Assembly: GCF_030651835.1 (NCBI RefSeq)
Contig: NZ_JAUSBX010000020.1
Coordinates: 1 to 64,000, forward strand
Origin: Methylicorpusculum sp.
GTDB lineage: Bacteria; Pseudomonadota; Gammaproteobacteria; Methylococcales; Methylomonadaceae
Length of the DNA stretch: 64,000 nt
Reading direction: 5' to 3'
Positions 35,839 through 45,083 of this stretch are shown piece by piece. The first letter of the stretch is position 1; the number at the start of each line of letters is the position of its first letter. A program made the translations under genes and the position numbers. The notes beneath the pieces were generated by a model. It saw nothing but the letters and a program-made list of their open reading frames with translations. It had not been told where the DNA came from and made no database searches.

Positions 35839-35981
35839 TAGTTCTGCACCTAATATTAACCGAAAAACAATCCCCGAATAGCCCGGAACCAGATCTACGC
35901 TGGCAAGTAATGATCCAGGTCTTGCAAACCATACTTTTCTTTTCATCTTGCTGTCAACAATGAGCTTCAAAACCCGATTTA

Positions 35982-36156
35982 TCAACCATTTGATTGAACT
36001 TTTACGCCCCTTAAACAGATCGGTATCTCTTCAGTGAGATAAATGCGAAGAGCAACAAAATCCATCGCTCGCCTTATTTGCCTGCCGATAACTTCGGCGG
36101 TTTCACCTCGAAGTGTTATCTCTTGCGGCGCCTCTTTACCCGATAATTTCAATCAT
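35982..36156 (-). pseudogene. possible frameshifted small gene
   Basis: An open stretch reads GKEAPQEITLRGETAEVIG and continues through RQIRRAMDFVALRIYLTEE to a stop at 35982-35984. The only good ATG (36156; MIEIIG) is in a different frame, one base off at the run ggg near 36140. In-frame initiation would need a TTG at 36152. The amino-acid pattern looks like real protein, so this is either a TTG-started 56-residue gene or a gene broken by a one-base insertion. The function is unknown. Confidence 0.35.
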
Positions 36157-36362
36157 TTCGACTATTTTGAAAAGTTTTAACAGCCCTTTTCTAGTTCGAG
36201 CCTCTTCGATTGAGCATTTAAATTTTCCGTCTTGTTGGGCTTCTGGTATATTCCGCGGTGTTTGTAAGATTAATCAACCGGTTTCATAAGCGCGGCTTAG
36301 ATGCCCCGGAAATGGTATTGCTCTTACAGTAATTTAACGATAACTCTAATCAGGGGCGAACG

Positions 36363-36467
36363 ATGGCGACCGGAATCTATTTGCTGACAACCGTTTTTGT
36401 CGGTTATGTAATTTATGAAGTTCTTGGTGATCAGATCAAAGAGCTTCTGAATAAATTTAAAAAATAA
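36363..36467 (+). CDS. 34-residue single-span membrane peptide
   Basis: A 34-residue protein: one TM helix (about 4-22, LLTTVFVGYVIYEVLG) followed by a charged helical tail ending LLNKFKK. An aggggcg motif sits 4 nt before the ATG. It lies 25 bp upstream of a 192-residue protein whose first 23 residues are clearly similar (LTT-x-[FY]-V-x-YV-[IV]-Y-x-V-x-G in both). It is likely co-expressed and may pack beside the larger protein in the membrane. No known family recognised. Confidence 0.7.
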   Translation: MATGIYLLTTVFVGYVIYEVLGDQIKELLNKFKK

Positions 36468-36492
36468 TAATAATTAAATTCACGGGGGAACT

Positions 36493-37071
36493 ATGACCGA
36501 GGTCTTATTTATACTCACTACAATATATGTAGCGTATGTTGTTTATTTGGTTGTCGGCGAAAAATCGTCGGATAGTAAATCGGGTGCTGCTGGATCAATC
36601 AAATCCAAAGTATCTCAATTGTTTGCTGAAAAGAGCGCAGCACCCTCTTCTGTTGCAGCAGAAATTCAGCCAGCGGCACAAGTCAGCGAAGCCAAGGTGC
36701 CGGAAGCGGCAAAAACTGAAAGCGTTGCTGTTGCAGAAGAAACTGATTTAATAAAAGAGCCGGCAGCGCCAACTCCGGAACCAGCGCCAGCGGTCGAAGC
36801 CAAACCAACAGCTGGGATCAAAAAACCGGCTGCTGCGGCTAAAAAACCTGCGGCAGCAAAAGCTCCGTCTGAAGTGCGAAATCCTGAAACCGGTGAGGTT
36901 AACGCTTTGCCCAACAACTACCGTTTTGCAAAACGCTGGATGAAAGATGCTTTGGTTAAAGAAGGTCTTTTACCAAAAGTTTATAAGAATGATGAGTTGG
37001 ATGAAAAAGCCAATAAAAAGATAAAAACCGCCTTCACTAAATTCGCTAAATTGGAACAATACCGGGTTTGA
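36493..37071 (+). CDS. membrane-anchored Ala/Pro-rich protein with a C-terminal basic domain
   Basis: A 192-residue protein of unknown function. It has an N-terminal TM anchor (about 4-22) and a long low-complexity Ala/Pro/Glu/Lys linker (about 30-128, including KKPAAAAKKPAAAKAP). A conserved-looking C-terminal domain (about 129-192) begins NPETGEVNALPNNYRFAKRW and is rich in lysine and aromatic residues. With its N-terminus in the membrane the domain would project on a flexible arm. A gggga ribosome site precedes it. It is probably one transcript with the 34-residue gene, and convergent with pilR. Confidence 0.75.
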   Translation: MTEVLFILTTIYVAYVVYLVVGEKSSDSKSGAAGSIKSKVSQLFAEKSAAPSSVAAEIQPAAQVSEAKVPEAAKTESVAVAEETDLIKEPAAPTPEPAPAVEAKPTAGIKKPAAAAKKPAAAKAPSEVRNPETGEVNALPNNYRFAKRWMKDALVKEGLLPKVYKNDELDEKANKKIKTAFTKFAKLEQYRV

Positions 37072-37169
37072 TTTTTAAAAACCCAGCGCTGTTTTATGAG
37101 GATTCATCGGTGTATTGGGTGCTTCTCAATAAGGTGAATCCTTATAGCCACGAGCCCGCTTGATCTGGA

Positions 37170-38507
37170 TTATTCCATGCCCAGCTTTTTCAAGCGGTAG
37201 CGGAAAGAACGAAAGGATAATCCCAATTGTTTGGCGGCTGCAGTCTTGTTCCAGCGGTTCGCGGTTAGGGCCATGGTAATGGCCTTGCGTTCGATATTTT
37301 CCAGATAGTTTTCAAGAGACGTTTCCGCCGGATCGAATTCGGGATAATCCGGTAACACATGCGCTTCTATAGGCAGGTTAAGATCATCCTCATCAATCAG
37401 TTTGCCGTCGCTTAAAGCAATGGCTCTTTCAAGAATATTCTCCAGTTCGCGCACATTGCCAGGAAAGGAGTAATGCGTTAGGGCTGCGATGGCGGCATCT
37501 GAAATGCGAGGTTTCAGGTCGCTGTTTTTAGTCAACGCAGTCAGAATAAAACGCGTCAATTGCTCGATGTCTCCGGAACGCACTCTAAGCGGTGGAACAT
37601 TCAGGTCAATGACATTGATGCGGTAATACAGGTCTTGCCGAAATAAACCTTCTTGTACCATGACTGCGAGATCGCGGTGGGTCGCGCTCAACAACCGGAT
37701 GTCGACCGCAATTTCCTGCTGTTCGCCTACCGGACGCACTTTCTTTTCCTGTATGGCGCGTAACAGTTTGACTTGTAATGCGGGCGGTAAATCGGCCACT
37801 TCGTCTAAAAACAGCGTCCCACCCTCGGCTGCCTGAAATAAGCCCATTTTGTCGGCAACGGCGCCGCTGAAACTGCCTTTTTTATGACCGAAGAATTCAC
37901 TTTCCATCAGTTCGGGGGGAATGGCTCCGCAATTGACGGCAATGAAAGGCTTATCGCTGCGCGGGCTCTGTTTATGAATGAGCCTGGCGACCAATTCTTT
38001 GCCTGAGCCCGATTCGCCGCTGATATAGACCGGAGCCTGACTGCGCGCCAGTTTATCGATTTTGGTTCTTACTGCCCGCATAACTGGAGATTCACCAATC
38101 AGGATTTCGCGGGTCCGTCTGTCTTTGGTGTTGGTTTCAGGGCTTAACCGCAACGCTTTGGTGACGATTTGCCGGAGTACGGATAAATCCACCGGTTTAC
38201 AGATAAAGTCGAATGCACCGGCTTTCATCGCTTTAATCGCAGTATCCATGCTGCCGTGAGCGGTAATCACTGCAATGGGTATGGGTTTTTCCGAGTTTTG
38301 CAAATATTCAACCAGTGCCAAACCATTGCCATCCGGGAGCTTCATATCGGTCAGGCACAGATCCAGCGTGTTTTCTTTTAATGATTGTATGGCTGAACTG
38401 ATAGTTTCACTGCATATCGTGTCGATACCCATTCGGTTAAGGGTGATACTGAGCAGTTCGCGGATATCCGGTTCATCATCAACAACAAGGGCAAGTGGTT
38501 TTTTCAT
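37170..38507 (-). CDS. pilR: sigma-54-dependent response regulator PilR
   Basis: A 445-residue NtrC-type activator. The receiver domain (1-120) has VDDEPD at its start and the phospho-acceptor Asp in LTDMKLPDG (about 54). The AAA+ domain has Walker A GESGSGKE (about 164-171), a GSFSGA loop (a variant of the sigma-54-contacting GAFTGA) and a GNVRELENI arginine-finger region. A Fis-type HTH closes the protein (NKTAAAKQLGLSFRSFRYRL). Paired with PilS it normally activates pilA for type IV pili; no pil structural gene is in the window. It overlaps pilS by 4 bp. Confidence 0.92.
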   Translation of the reverse strand: MKKPLALVVDDEPDIRELLSITLNRMGIDTICSETISSAIQSLKENTLDLCLTDMKLPDGNGLALVEYLQNSEKPIPIAVITAHGSMDTAIKAMKAGAFDFICKPVDLSVLRQIVTKALRLSPETNTKDRRTREILIGESPVMRAVRTKIDKLARSQAPVYISGESGSGKELVARLIHKQSPRSDKPFIAVNCGAIPPELMESEFFGHKKGSFSGAVADKMGLFQAAEGGTLFLDEVADLPPALQVKLLRAIQEKKVRPVGEQQEIAVDIRLLSATHRDLAVMVQEGLFRQDLYYRINVIDLNVPPLRVRSGDIEQLTRFILTALTKNSDLKPRISDAAIAALTHYSFPGNVRELENILERAIALSDGKLIDEDDLNLPIEAHVLPDYPEFDPAETSLENYLENIERKAITMALTANRWNKTAAAKQLGLSFRSFRYRLKKLGME

Positions 38508-40132
38508 ATCTCGATATGTGTGTGCTCTGCATTGAGAAGACTCAGACGAAAGCAGGATTTTCCGCTTTCCGTTTGCCGGTAACTTAAATTGGCCTGATTG
38601 AGTTCGGCCAGTTCTCGCGATATATAGAGCCCAAGGCCCGTGCCATCAGGCGAGGTCGTGAAGAAAGGTTCAAATAAATGCATCTTGTCCCCTGGCGAAA
38701 TACCGGCTCCCTCATCAATGACGTCTATCTGCAACAGGTCATGATAAGAGCCTATTTTTAAGGTTATCTTGCCCCGTTCAGGACGTCCGTATTTTAGGGC
38801 ATTGAGACACAGATTATCCAAAATTTGTTTTAAATGTCCCGGATCGATCAATGCATTGGCCGGTGTAGTTTCAATGGCAATATGAAAGGCATCTTTCTTG
38901 ATACCCTGCTCCAAAACAAAGTTTGCAAGATAATCGTTAAGCCATTTGGACAGCTCGATTTTTTTGCGGAGTGAGGCATTTCTTCTCGATAACTGAAGTA
39001 TATCTTCTATGATCCGGTTTACCCGTTGGCTGTGCTGTTGAATGATTTCGGTCAGTCGTTTGTCGACCGGAGGTAAATCGGGATTTTCCGACAGCAATTG
39101 TCCGGCATGGCTAATAGCGCCTAGAGGGTTACGGATTTCGTGCGCGATACTGGCGGTCAGTTGACCCAGCGAAGCCAGCTTGCTTTGTTGAAGCCGCTGA
39201 TTATATAAGGCAATGTCTTCCAAGATGATCATATGGAAAGTTTCATGTTGGGTTGGCAGCGTCATCAAACGGATCTGAATTTCACTTTGGTTGTCGATCA
39301 TAATCAGGGCGAAGTCTTGTTCAGGATCGTCTAGCCAGTGCTCGTAAGCCTGTTTGAGTGCTTCGGAAAGATTATCCAGATGGTGAGGCATTTTCGGGTG
39401 ATGCGTCAGCTTTAAGGCGGCGCCATTGCTCATCTGGATTTGCCGGTTGGTGTCCATGATGATGATGCCTGACTGTAAATGCTGGATGATGTATCGGTTG
39501 AGTTCTTCAAGGGTGTGAATCGTCAGTTGCTGCTCATGGGCAAGTTGAACCGTTTTTTCGGTTCTTTGAGCCAGGATATAGGACAGTAAGGCAATGGTAA
39601 AAAATGAAGCGCCCAACATCCCCGCATAAGTATAGGAACTGGTCTCGGTAAAATGGGTTTGGACTGAATAGACCTGTTCTGCCAGCACGGCAAGACTGGC
39701 TATGGCGGCGAAAAGCATCGCGCAACGTCCGCCGATCAACAGTCCTCCCGATGCAATCGAGACCGCTAGCAGAACGCCCACACCGCTGCTGATGCCTCCG
39801 CAGGCATGCATGATCAGGGTTAACAGCACAATGTCAGTGAAAATTAAGATTTGTGCCTGAACGGTATACGCCGTGAGTCTTCGAAAAACGCAGACGCCGG
39901 AACCAAAGGTGATAAACAGATAACAGAGACTGCTGTAGACAAACAGTAATTGGTCATGAGAGCCGAGGATTGAAGGTCCAACCCGGCTGTAAAAGAGCAT
40001 AATGAAGACACCGCCTAGAATAAAGCGATAGACGAGATAAACTTTTAACAGTAGCCAGGCCTGCTGGCTGGGAATGCCGTAGTTTTTGGAAAAGGGGCAG
40101 GGATAAATATTTTCTTGCGTATTTTCAGACAT
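38504..40132 (-). CDS. pilS: sensor histidine kinase PilS
   Basis: A 542-residue inner-membrane kinase. It has about six TM helices (25-195), a PAS-like domain (about 210-315), a HisKA dimerisation domain with the H-box SIAHEIRNPLGA (about 328-339), and an HATPase domain with N-box NLCLNALKYG, DEGAGIS and GTGLGLY. The domain order and pairing with the downstream Fis-family regulator identify it as PilS. It is divergent from sucC. Confidence 0.92.
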   Translation of the reverse strand: MSENTQENIYPCPFSKNYGIPSQQAWLLLKVYLVYRFILGGVFIMLFYSRVGPSILGSHDQLLFVYSSLCYLFITFGSGVCVFRRLTAYTVQAQILIFTDIVLLTLIMHACGGISSGVGVLLAVSIASGGLLIGGRCAMLFAAIASLAVLAEQVYSVQTHFTETSSYTYAGMLGASFFTIALLSYILAQRTEKTVQLAHEQQLTIHTLEELNRYIIQHLQSGIIIMDTNRQIQMSNGAALKLTHHPKMPHHLDNLSEALKQAYEHWLDDPEQDFALIMIDNQSEIQIRLMTLPTQHETFHMIILEDIALYNQRLQQSKLASLGQLTASIAHEIRNPLGAISHAGQLLSENPDLPPVDKRLTEIIQQHSQRVNRIIEDILQLSRRNASLRKKIELSKWLNDYLANFVLEQGIKKDAFHIAIETTPANALIDPGHLKQILDNLCLNALKYGRPERGKITLKIGSYHDLLQIDVIDEGAGISPGDKMHLFEPFFTTSPDGTGLGLYISRELAELNQANLSYRQTESGKSCFRLSLLNAEHTHIEI

Positions 40133-40508
40133 AAACTTTATAAAACATGGCGTTTTGCCGCGACTTGGTTAAAATAACGTTCATCTTTTTCGCAAAGAAG
40201 ACAGATGCAGGCATAACAAATGACAAGCATGACAATTCTGTACTGATCGCCAACAATCAGAACATGCATCCTCTAACGTCCCTAAACATGAAGCGGCCTT
40301 GTTTGATCCTGGCGCTCAAATAGTGAAATCTTTACTGGGTAAGCTGAGATTATTGATTAATCCTATCAATGACTTATTGTTATTGCCTGCTGTTGCATCT
40401 TTAAAAATGCCAGCCACTGCTGACACGCAATTGTTTAATCATAGCACCGTTGTTTTAGAAAGAGAGACTTCGGGCTATCCAAAGTTTTACCCAACCAGGA
40501 AATAAACG
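40133..40508. other. pilS/sucC divergent promoter region
   Basis: 376 bp between divergent genes. A 68-codon open frame starting at a TTG (40299) looks like chance and is not called. The sucC ribosome site aggaaa lies just before the ATG. No further structure recognised. Confidence 0.45.
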
Positions 40509-41675
40509 ATGAATATTCATGAATATCAAGCCAAACAATTGTTCAAGCTTTACGGTATTGCCGTTCCTGATGGATTGCCGGCCGAATCACCTGGACATGC
40601 CGAGCAAGTCGCACGGGAACTGGGAGGGAGTGCCTGGGCTGTCAAGGCGCAGGTTCATGCCGGAGGAAGGGGAAAAGCGGGCGGTGTCACGATTGCCAAA
40701 AGCTATGAAGATATAGCCGAGTTCAGCCGTAAAATTCTGGGCACTCACTTAGTGACTAAACAGACAGGGCCGGAAGGATTGCCGGTTGAAATGGTATTCG
40801 TTGAAAAAACCAGTCAAATTGACAAAGAGTTTTACCTCAGTTGTCTGGTCGACAGAGGCAGCGAACGGGTCATTTTTATTGCATCTTCCGCCGGCGGAAT
40901 GGATATAGAAGAAGTGGCGGAAACATCACCGGATCAAATTGTGACCTTTGAAGTCAGTCCGGCCGCAGGTCTTCAGCCTTATCAATGCCGCAATGTGGCT
41001 TTTGCGTTCGGTTTTAAAGGCGATCAACTCAAGAAGCTCGAAAAAATAATGTCCGGCATGTACACGCTGTTACTGGAAAAAGACGCCAACCAAATTGAAA
41101 TCAATCCTCTGGTGACAACCGATACCGGCGACCTGCTGGCACTGGATGCCAAAATCAATTTTGACGACAATGCCCTGGCCGCTCATGCCGATATTACAGC
41201 GATGCGAGACGCAGGGCAGGAAGATGAGAAAGAACATAAGGCCCAACAGCATGGACTCAATTACATCACTCTGGACGGCACTATCGGCTGTATGGTGAAC
41301 GGTGCAGGATTGGCCATGGCCACCATGGATCTGGTCAAATTGAAAGGCGGGAAACCGGCCAACTTTTTGGATGTGGGCGGTGGTGCCAGCACTGAGCGGG
41401 TAGCCGAAGCCTTCAAACTTATTTTATCGGACAAAAATGTCAAAGCGGTTTTAGTGAACATTTTTGGCGGCATTGTCAAATGCGACATTATCGCTGAAGG
41501 TATTTTGGCGGCGGTTAAAGAAGTGGGTGTTAACGTGCCGGTTGTCGTCAGGCTGGAAGGGACCAATGCTCCGGCAGGAAGAAAAATACTCAGTGAATCA
41601 GGACTTAATCTAATCGCAGCCGAAGATCTTGCCGTTGCTGCAGAACAAATTGTCGCTTTGGCGGAGGGTGTATGA
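40509..41675 (+). CDS. sucC: succinyl-CoA synthetase beta subunit (ADP-forming)
   Basis: A 388-residue ATP-grasp subunit, the same length as E. coli SucC, catalysing succinyl-CoA + ADP + Pi to succinate + ATP + CoA with SucD. Landmarks are [12 protein letters not shown] at the start, the nucleotide loop [11 protein letters not shown] (about 49-59), IEINPLV (about 196-202) and the near C-terminal [10 protein letters not shown] (about 317-326). Malate-CoA ligase MtkA is a close paralogue in serine-cycle methylotrophs, but GGIVKCD and the overall match favour SucC. The stop overlaps sucD by 4 bp. Confidence 0.94.
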   Translation: MNIHEYQAKQLFKLYGIAVPDGLPAESPGHAEQVARELGGSAWAVKAQVHAGGRGKAGGVTIAKSYEDIAEFSRKILGTHLVTKQTGPEGLPVEMVFVEKTSQIDKEFYLSCLVDRGSERVIFIASSAGGMDIEEVAETSPDQIVTFEVSPAAGLQPYQCRNVAFAFGFKGDQLKKLEKIMSGMYTLLLEKDANQIEINPLVTTDTGDLLALDAKINFDDNALAAHADITAMRDAGQEDEKEHKAQQHGLNYITLDGTIGCMVNGAGLAMATMDLVKLKGGKPANFLDVGGGASTERVAEAFKLILSDKNVKAVLVNIFGGIVKCDIIAEGILAAVKEVGVNVPVVVRLEGTNAPAGRKILSESGLNLIAAEDLAVAAEQIVALAEGV

Positions 41676-42541
41676 GCATATTGATCAATAAAGCAACAAA
41701 AGTTATCTGCCAGGGATTTACCGGTAAACAAGGTACTTTCCACTCACAGCAGACGCTGGATTACGGGACTCAACTGGTTGGCGGTGTAACGCCGGGCCGT
41801 GGCGGCGACACTCACCTGGGTTTGCCGGTTTTCGACACTGTTGAACAGGCGGTGCAAATCACCGGTGCGGAGGCGAGCGTAATTTATGTGCCGCCATTTT
41901 ATGCGGCCGACGCTATTCTTGAAGCGTTTGATGCAGGGATAAAAGTCATTGTTTGTATCACCGAAGGCATACCGGTGCTGCATATGTTACGCGTCAAAGC
42001 GGCTATGGCCGGAACCGACACTGTTTTGATCGGGCCCAATTGTCCCGGCGTCATCACACCCGGCGAATGCAAAATCGGCATTATGCCGGGATTCATTCAT
42101 CAGCCCGGTAAAGTCGGGATAGTTTCACGTTCCGGCACGTTGACTTACGAGGCGGTTCATCAAACTACGCGCGAAGGGTTAGGACAAAGCACCTGTGTTG
42201 GCATAGGTGGTGATCCTATTCATGGGATGAATTTTATTGACGTGATCAGCCGTTTTCAGGCCGATGATGCAACGCACGGTATTGTCATGGTCGGTGAAAT
42301 CGGCGGTAGCGAAGAGGAAGATGCGGCCGAATATATCAAAGCTCATGTCACCAAACCTGTTGTCGGCTATATTGCCGGGCAAACTGCACCTCCCGGCAAA
42401 CGCATGGGACATGCCGGAGCTATCGTAACCGGCGGCAAAGGCACGGCGGCCGGTAAAATTGCTGCGATGAAAGCAGCCGGTGTCGACGTGGTCAGTTCGC
42501 CAACCGATATTGGTGTGGCAATGAAAAAAGCGTTGGGTTAA
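41672..42541 (+). CDS. sucD: succinyl-CoA synthetase alpha subunit
   Basis: A 289-residue CoA-binding subunit of the TCA-cycle enzyme. Its CoA-binding Rossmann domain begins [15 protein letters not shown] (about 11-25). [19 protein letters not shown] is fully conserved, and the phosphohistidine is H247 in GHAGAIV. Coupled to sucC by an ATGA overlap. sucA, sucB and lpd are not nearby. Followed by a 167-bp gap without a clear terminator. Confidence 0.96.
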   Translation: MSILINKATKVICQGFTGKQGTFHSQQTLDYGTQLVGGVTPGRGGDTHLGLPVFDTVEQAVQITGAEASVIYVPPFYAADAILEAFDAGIKVIVCITEGIPVLHMLRVKAAMAGTDTVLIGPNCPGVITPGECKIGIMPGFIHQPGKVGIVSRSGTLTYEAVHQTTREGLGQSTCVGIGGDPIHGMNFIDVISRFQADDATHGIVMVGEIGGSEEEDAAEYIKAHVTKPVVGYIAGQTAPPGKRMGHAGAIVTGGKGTAAGKIAAMKAAGVDVVSSPTDIGVAMKKALG

Positions 42542-42708
42542 AAACGATAACGTTGTAGTCAGGATGCAGTGAAGCGGAAGTCGGGCCTGGTTAATTTCCC
42601 GGTTCTGCTTCAGGCGGACTAATTGTGTTGCAGATTTCCAAGGCGTCAATCGCGATCCAGGGATTGCTCCTACGAGAGCTCCCGTTTCCAGGGTGAAAAC
42701 AATTTCTT

Positions 42709-44334
42709 ATGAGCGCTACGACGACTCTCAAACTGGCTATTGCGCAAACCAATTTTCTGGTTGGCGACATCAAGGCCAATACCGCTAAAATCATCAATCA
42801 AGCACTGTATAGCCGCGACCGGCTTGGTGCCGATGTCGTGATCTTTCCCGAATTGCCGGTGACCGGCTATCCGCCCGAGGATTTGCTGCTGCGACCGGAT
42901 TTCATTGCCATGGCTCAACAGGCGGTGGATACGATTGCCGGACAGGTCAGCGGGATCGATGTGGTGGTTGGATATCCCGAGCAAACCGACGGTAAGCTCT
43001 ACAATACCGCTGTGGTCTGCCGGTCGGGTGAAATAATCGCGCGTTACCGGAAAAATGCGCTGCCCAATTACGGGGTGTTCGACGAACAGCGTTATTTTTC
43101 GGCCGGTTCCGATACGGCCTTGTTTACTGCAAAAGGGCGGGCGTTGGCGTTGACAATTTGTGAAGATGTCTGGCAGCCTGGGCTGATCGCCAAAAACCGG
43201 CTGGCCGGTGCCGATATTATTCTGACTTTGAACGCTTCGCCGTTTCACGCCGGAAAAATCCATCAGCGTGAGCAGATTGTCTGCGATCAAATCAAAGAGG
43301 CCGGAATCCCTCTGGTTTATGTGAATCTGGTTGGCGGACAGGATGAATTGATTTTTGACGGGGCTTCTTTCGTAGTTGATAGCGACGGTTCGGTCGTCTT
43401 TCGCGCAGAAGAATTTCAGGAACAACTCAGTGTGGTCGAGTTTTCCGGCAATAAACCGTTGAGATCGGTTTGTGCGCCGATTTATCAGCCGGTAACGAGT
43501 GAATATCAGGCCTTGGTGCTGGGTATTCGCGATTATGTCGCCAAAAATGGTTTTAAAGGCGCGCTGCTGGGATTGTCCGGCGGTATTGATTCGGCATTGG
43601 TACTCGCTTTAGCGGTCGATGCGCTGGGCGCAGGTCAGGTCGAAGCGGTTTTGATGCCTTCGCGGTACACGCACATGATGAGTATCGAGGACGCCGAGTT
43701 GGAAGCGCAGGCTTTGGGTGTTAATTACCACGTTATCCCTATAGAACCTGCGGTCACCGCCTTTGCCCAAATGCTGGAACAGGCTTTTGCCGGTAGCGCC
43801 AAAGACACGACCGAAGAAAATATCCAAGCTCGCTGCCGCGGCGTCGTGTTGATGGCGTTGTCGAACAAGCAAGGCAAATTATTGCTTACAACCGGAAATA
43901 AAAGCGAAATGAGCGTGGGATATGCGACGCTTTACGGCGATATGGCCGGTGGTTTTGCGCCGATCAAGGATGTGCCCAAATTATTGGTTTACCAACTGGC
44001 CCGTTACCGTAACAGCATCAGTCAGGTTATTCCCGAGCGGGTGTTGATCCGGCCGCCTTCTGCCGAACTCGCCCCCGATCAGGTGGATCAGGATTCACTG
44101 CCGCCTTATGATCAGCTGGATGCGATTTTGGAGCGTTATGTGGAGCGGGACCAGTCGGCGGAGGAGATCATGGCTGCCGGGTTTGCCAGGGACGATGTCT
44201 ATCGGGCTATCAGTCTGGTCGATAGAAACGAATACAAACGGCGTCAATCACCGCCCGGCATCAGGATTACCCCCAGAGCCTTCGGACGGGATAGACGTTA
44301 CCCGATTACCTCAGGATACAAAGGCGTGAACTAA
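42709..44334 (+). CDS. nadE: glutamine-dependent NAD+ synthetase
   Basis: A 541-residue two-domain enzyme. The N-terminal nitrilase-like glutaminase domain (about 5-260) has the Glu in FPELPVTGYPPED, the Lys region YRKNALPNYG and the nucleophile Cys in ICEDVWQP. The C-terminal synthetase has the ATP-pyrophosphatase loop SGGIDSAL (about 290-297) and TTGNKSEMSVGY. It makes NAD+ from deamido-NAD+, glutamine and ATP. Its stop overlaps the convergent ParA-like gene by 4 bp. No strong ribosome site is seen. Confidence 0.96.
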   Translation: MSATTTLKLAIAQTNFLVGDIKANTAKIINQALYSRDRLGADVVIFPELPVTGYPPEDLLLRPDFIAMAQQAVDTIAGQVSGIDVVVGYPEQTDGKLYNTAVVCRSGEIIARYRKNALPNYGVFDEQRYFSAGSDTALFTAKGRALALTICEDVWQPGLIAKNRLAGADIILTLNASPFHAGKIHQREQIVCDQIKEAGIPLVYVNLVGGQDELIFDGASFVVDSDGSVVFRAEEFQEQLSVVEFSGNKPLRSVCAPIYQPVTSEYQALVLGIRDYVAKNGFKGALLGLSGGIDSALVLALAVDALGAGQVEAVLMPSRYTHMMSIEDAELEAQALGVNYHVIPIEPAVTAFAQMLEQAFAGSAKDTTEENIQARCRGVVLMALSNKQGKLLLTTGNKSEMSVGYATLYGDMAGGFAPIKDVPKLLVYQLARYRNSISQVIPERVLIRPPSAELAPDQVDQDSLPPYDQLDAILERYVERDQSAEEIMAAGFARDDVYRAISLVDRNEYKRRQSPPGIRITPRAFGRDRRYPITSGYKGVN

Positions 44335-45080
44335 AGGCTCATCGCACGGCTTATTTCCTGCCAGAGTGCTTGATAAGCCTGTACCGAGCGAGCGCTGTTT
44401 TTACTGAATGCAGCCAATGGCATGCGCTCGCTGCCCATCCGTTCAATATCGCTGGCATAAGGAATATAAGTCGCCAGTATTTCAGGGTGTTGAACGGGCA
44501 GGGTGAGCATGATATCCAGATGCATTTTTTTGCGTTTGTCCACCATCGAAAAAAACGGCATCAGTTTGAGTTTTTTCAGTTTTTTATCGTGCAAAAAAGC
44601 TTTCAGTTGTTCCAGTGTGCGCTGCGATAACGTGGTGGGAATCACGGGTGACAAGAGCACGTCCGCTGCTTCGAATATCGCTTCGGACAGCAGTGAGATA
44701 GTCGGCGGGCAATCGAGAAAGATCATGTCGTAGTTGTGTTTCAAAGGAGCCAGTAATTTGTGTAAGCGTTCGGTGGGCTTCTTTTTGCCATCAAGGATCA
44801 GGTCCAGATTACGAAACGAAAAGTCGGCCGGCAGTAAATCCAATCCCTCAAAATCAGTGCCTTTGATCAAGTCATCCAAATCCAGTTGACCGGCAACCAG
44901 GTTTTTGCTGCTGCCCTTGATTTTTGGCTTGATTCTAAAGTAATAACTGCTGGCCCCCTGAGGATCAAGATCCCAAACCAGGGTGCGATAGCCTTGTTTG
45001 CTGGCCAGAAAAGCCAGATTGACAGCCGTGGATGTTTTACCAACGCCCCCTTTAATGTTGAATGCCGCTATGGTTTTCAT
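44331..45080 (-). CDS. ParA/MinD-family partition ATPase
   Basis: A 249-residue ATPase with the deviant Walker A KGGVGKTS (10-17), the A' motif WDLDPQG (about 35-41) and Walker B DMIFLDCPP (about 118-126). It has no N-terminal HTH, so it is the small, orphan ParA type that positions chromosomes, plasmids, organelles or protein clusters on the nucleoid. No ParB or parS-like gene is near. It lies 3 bp behind a CHAD-domain gene, so the two form an operon. I infer that its cargo involves the CHAD protein. Confidence 0.9.
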   Translation of the reverse strand: MKTIAAFNIKGGVGKTSTAVNLAFLASKQGYRTLVWDLDPQGASSYYFRIKPKIKGSSKNLVAGQLDLDDLIKGTDFEGLDLLPADFSFRNLDLILDGKKKPTERLHKLLAPLKHNYDMIFLDCPPTISLLSEAIFEAADVLLSPVIPTTLSQRTLEQLKAFLHDKKLKKLKLMPFFSMVDKRKKMHLDIMLTLPVQHPEILATYIPYASDIERMGSERMPLAAFSKNSARSVQAYQALWQEISRAMSL

Positions 45081-45083
45081 GGC

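Noticed and set aside
40299-40505. A 68-codon frame between pilS and sucC
   Set aside because: It starts with TTG, lacks a ribosome site, has no recognisable features and ends just before the sucC ribosome site; it is probably chance.
40509-42541. Malate-CoA ligase (mtkAB) as an alternative to sucCD
   Set aside because: The families are close and methylotrophs can have either, but residues around [10 protein letters not shown] and the near identity to E. coli landmarks favour SucCD; no serine-cycle genes are adjacent.
44331-45080. ParA as part of a plasmid or chromosome partition locus
   Set aside because: There is no ParB gene, no clustered parS-like 16-bp palindromes, and the neighbours are nadE and a CHAD gene.
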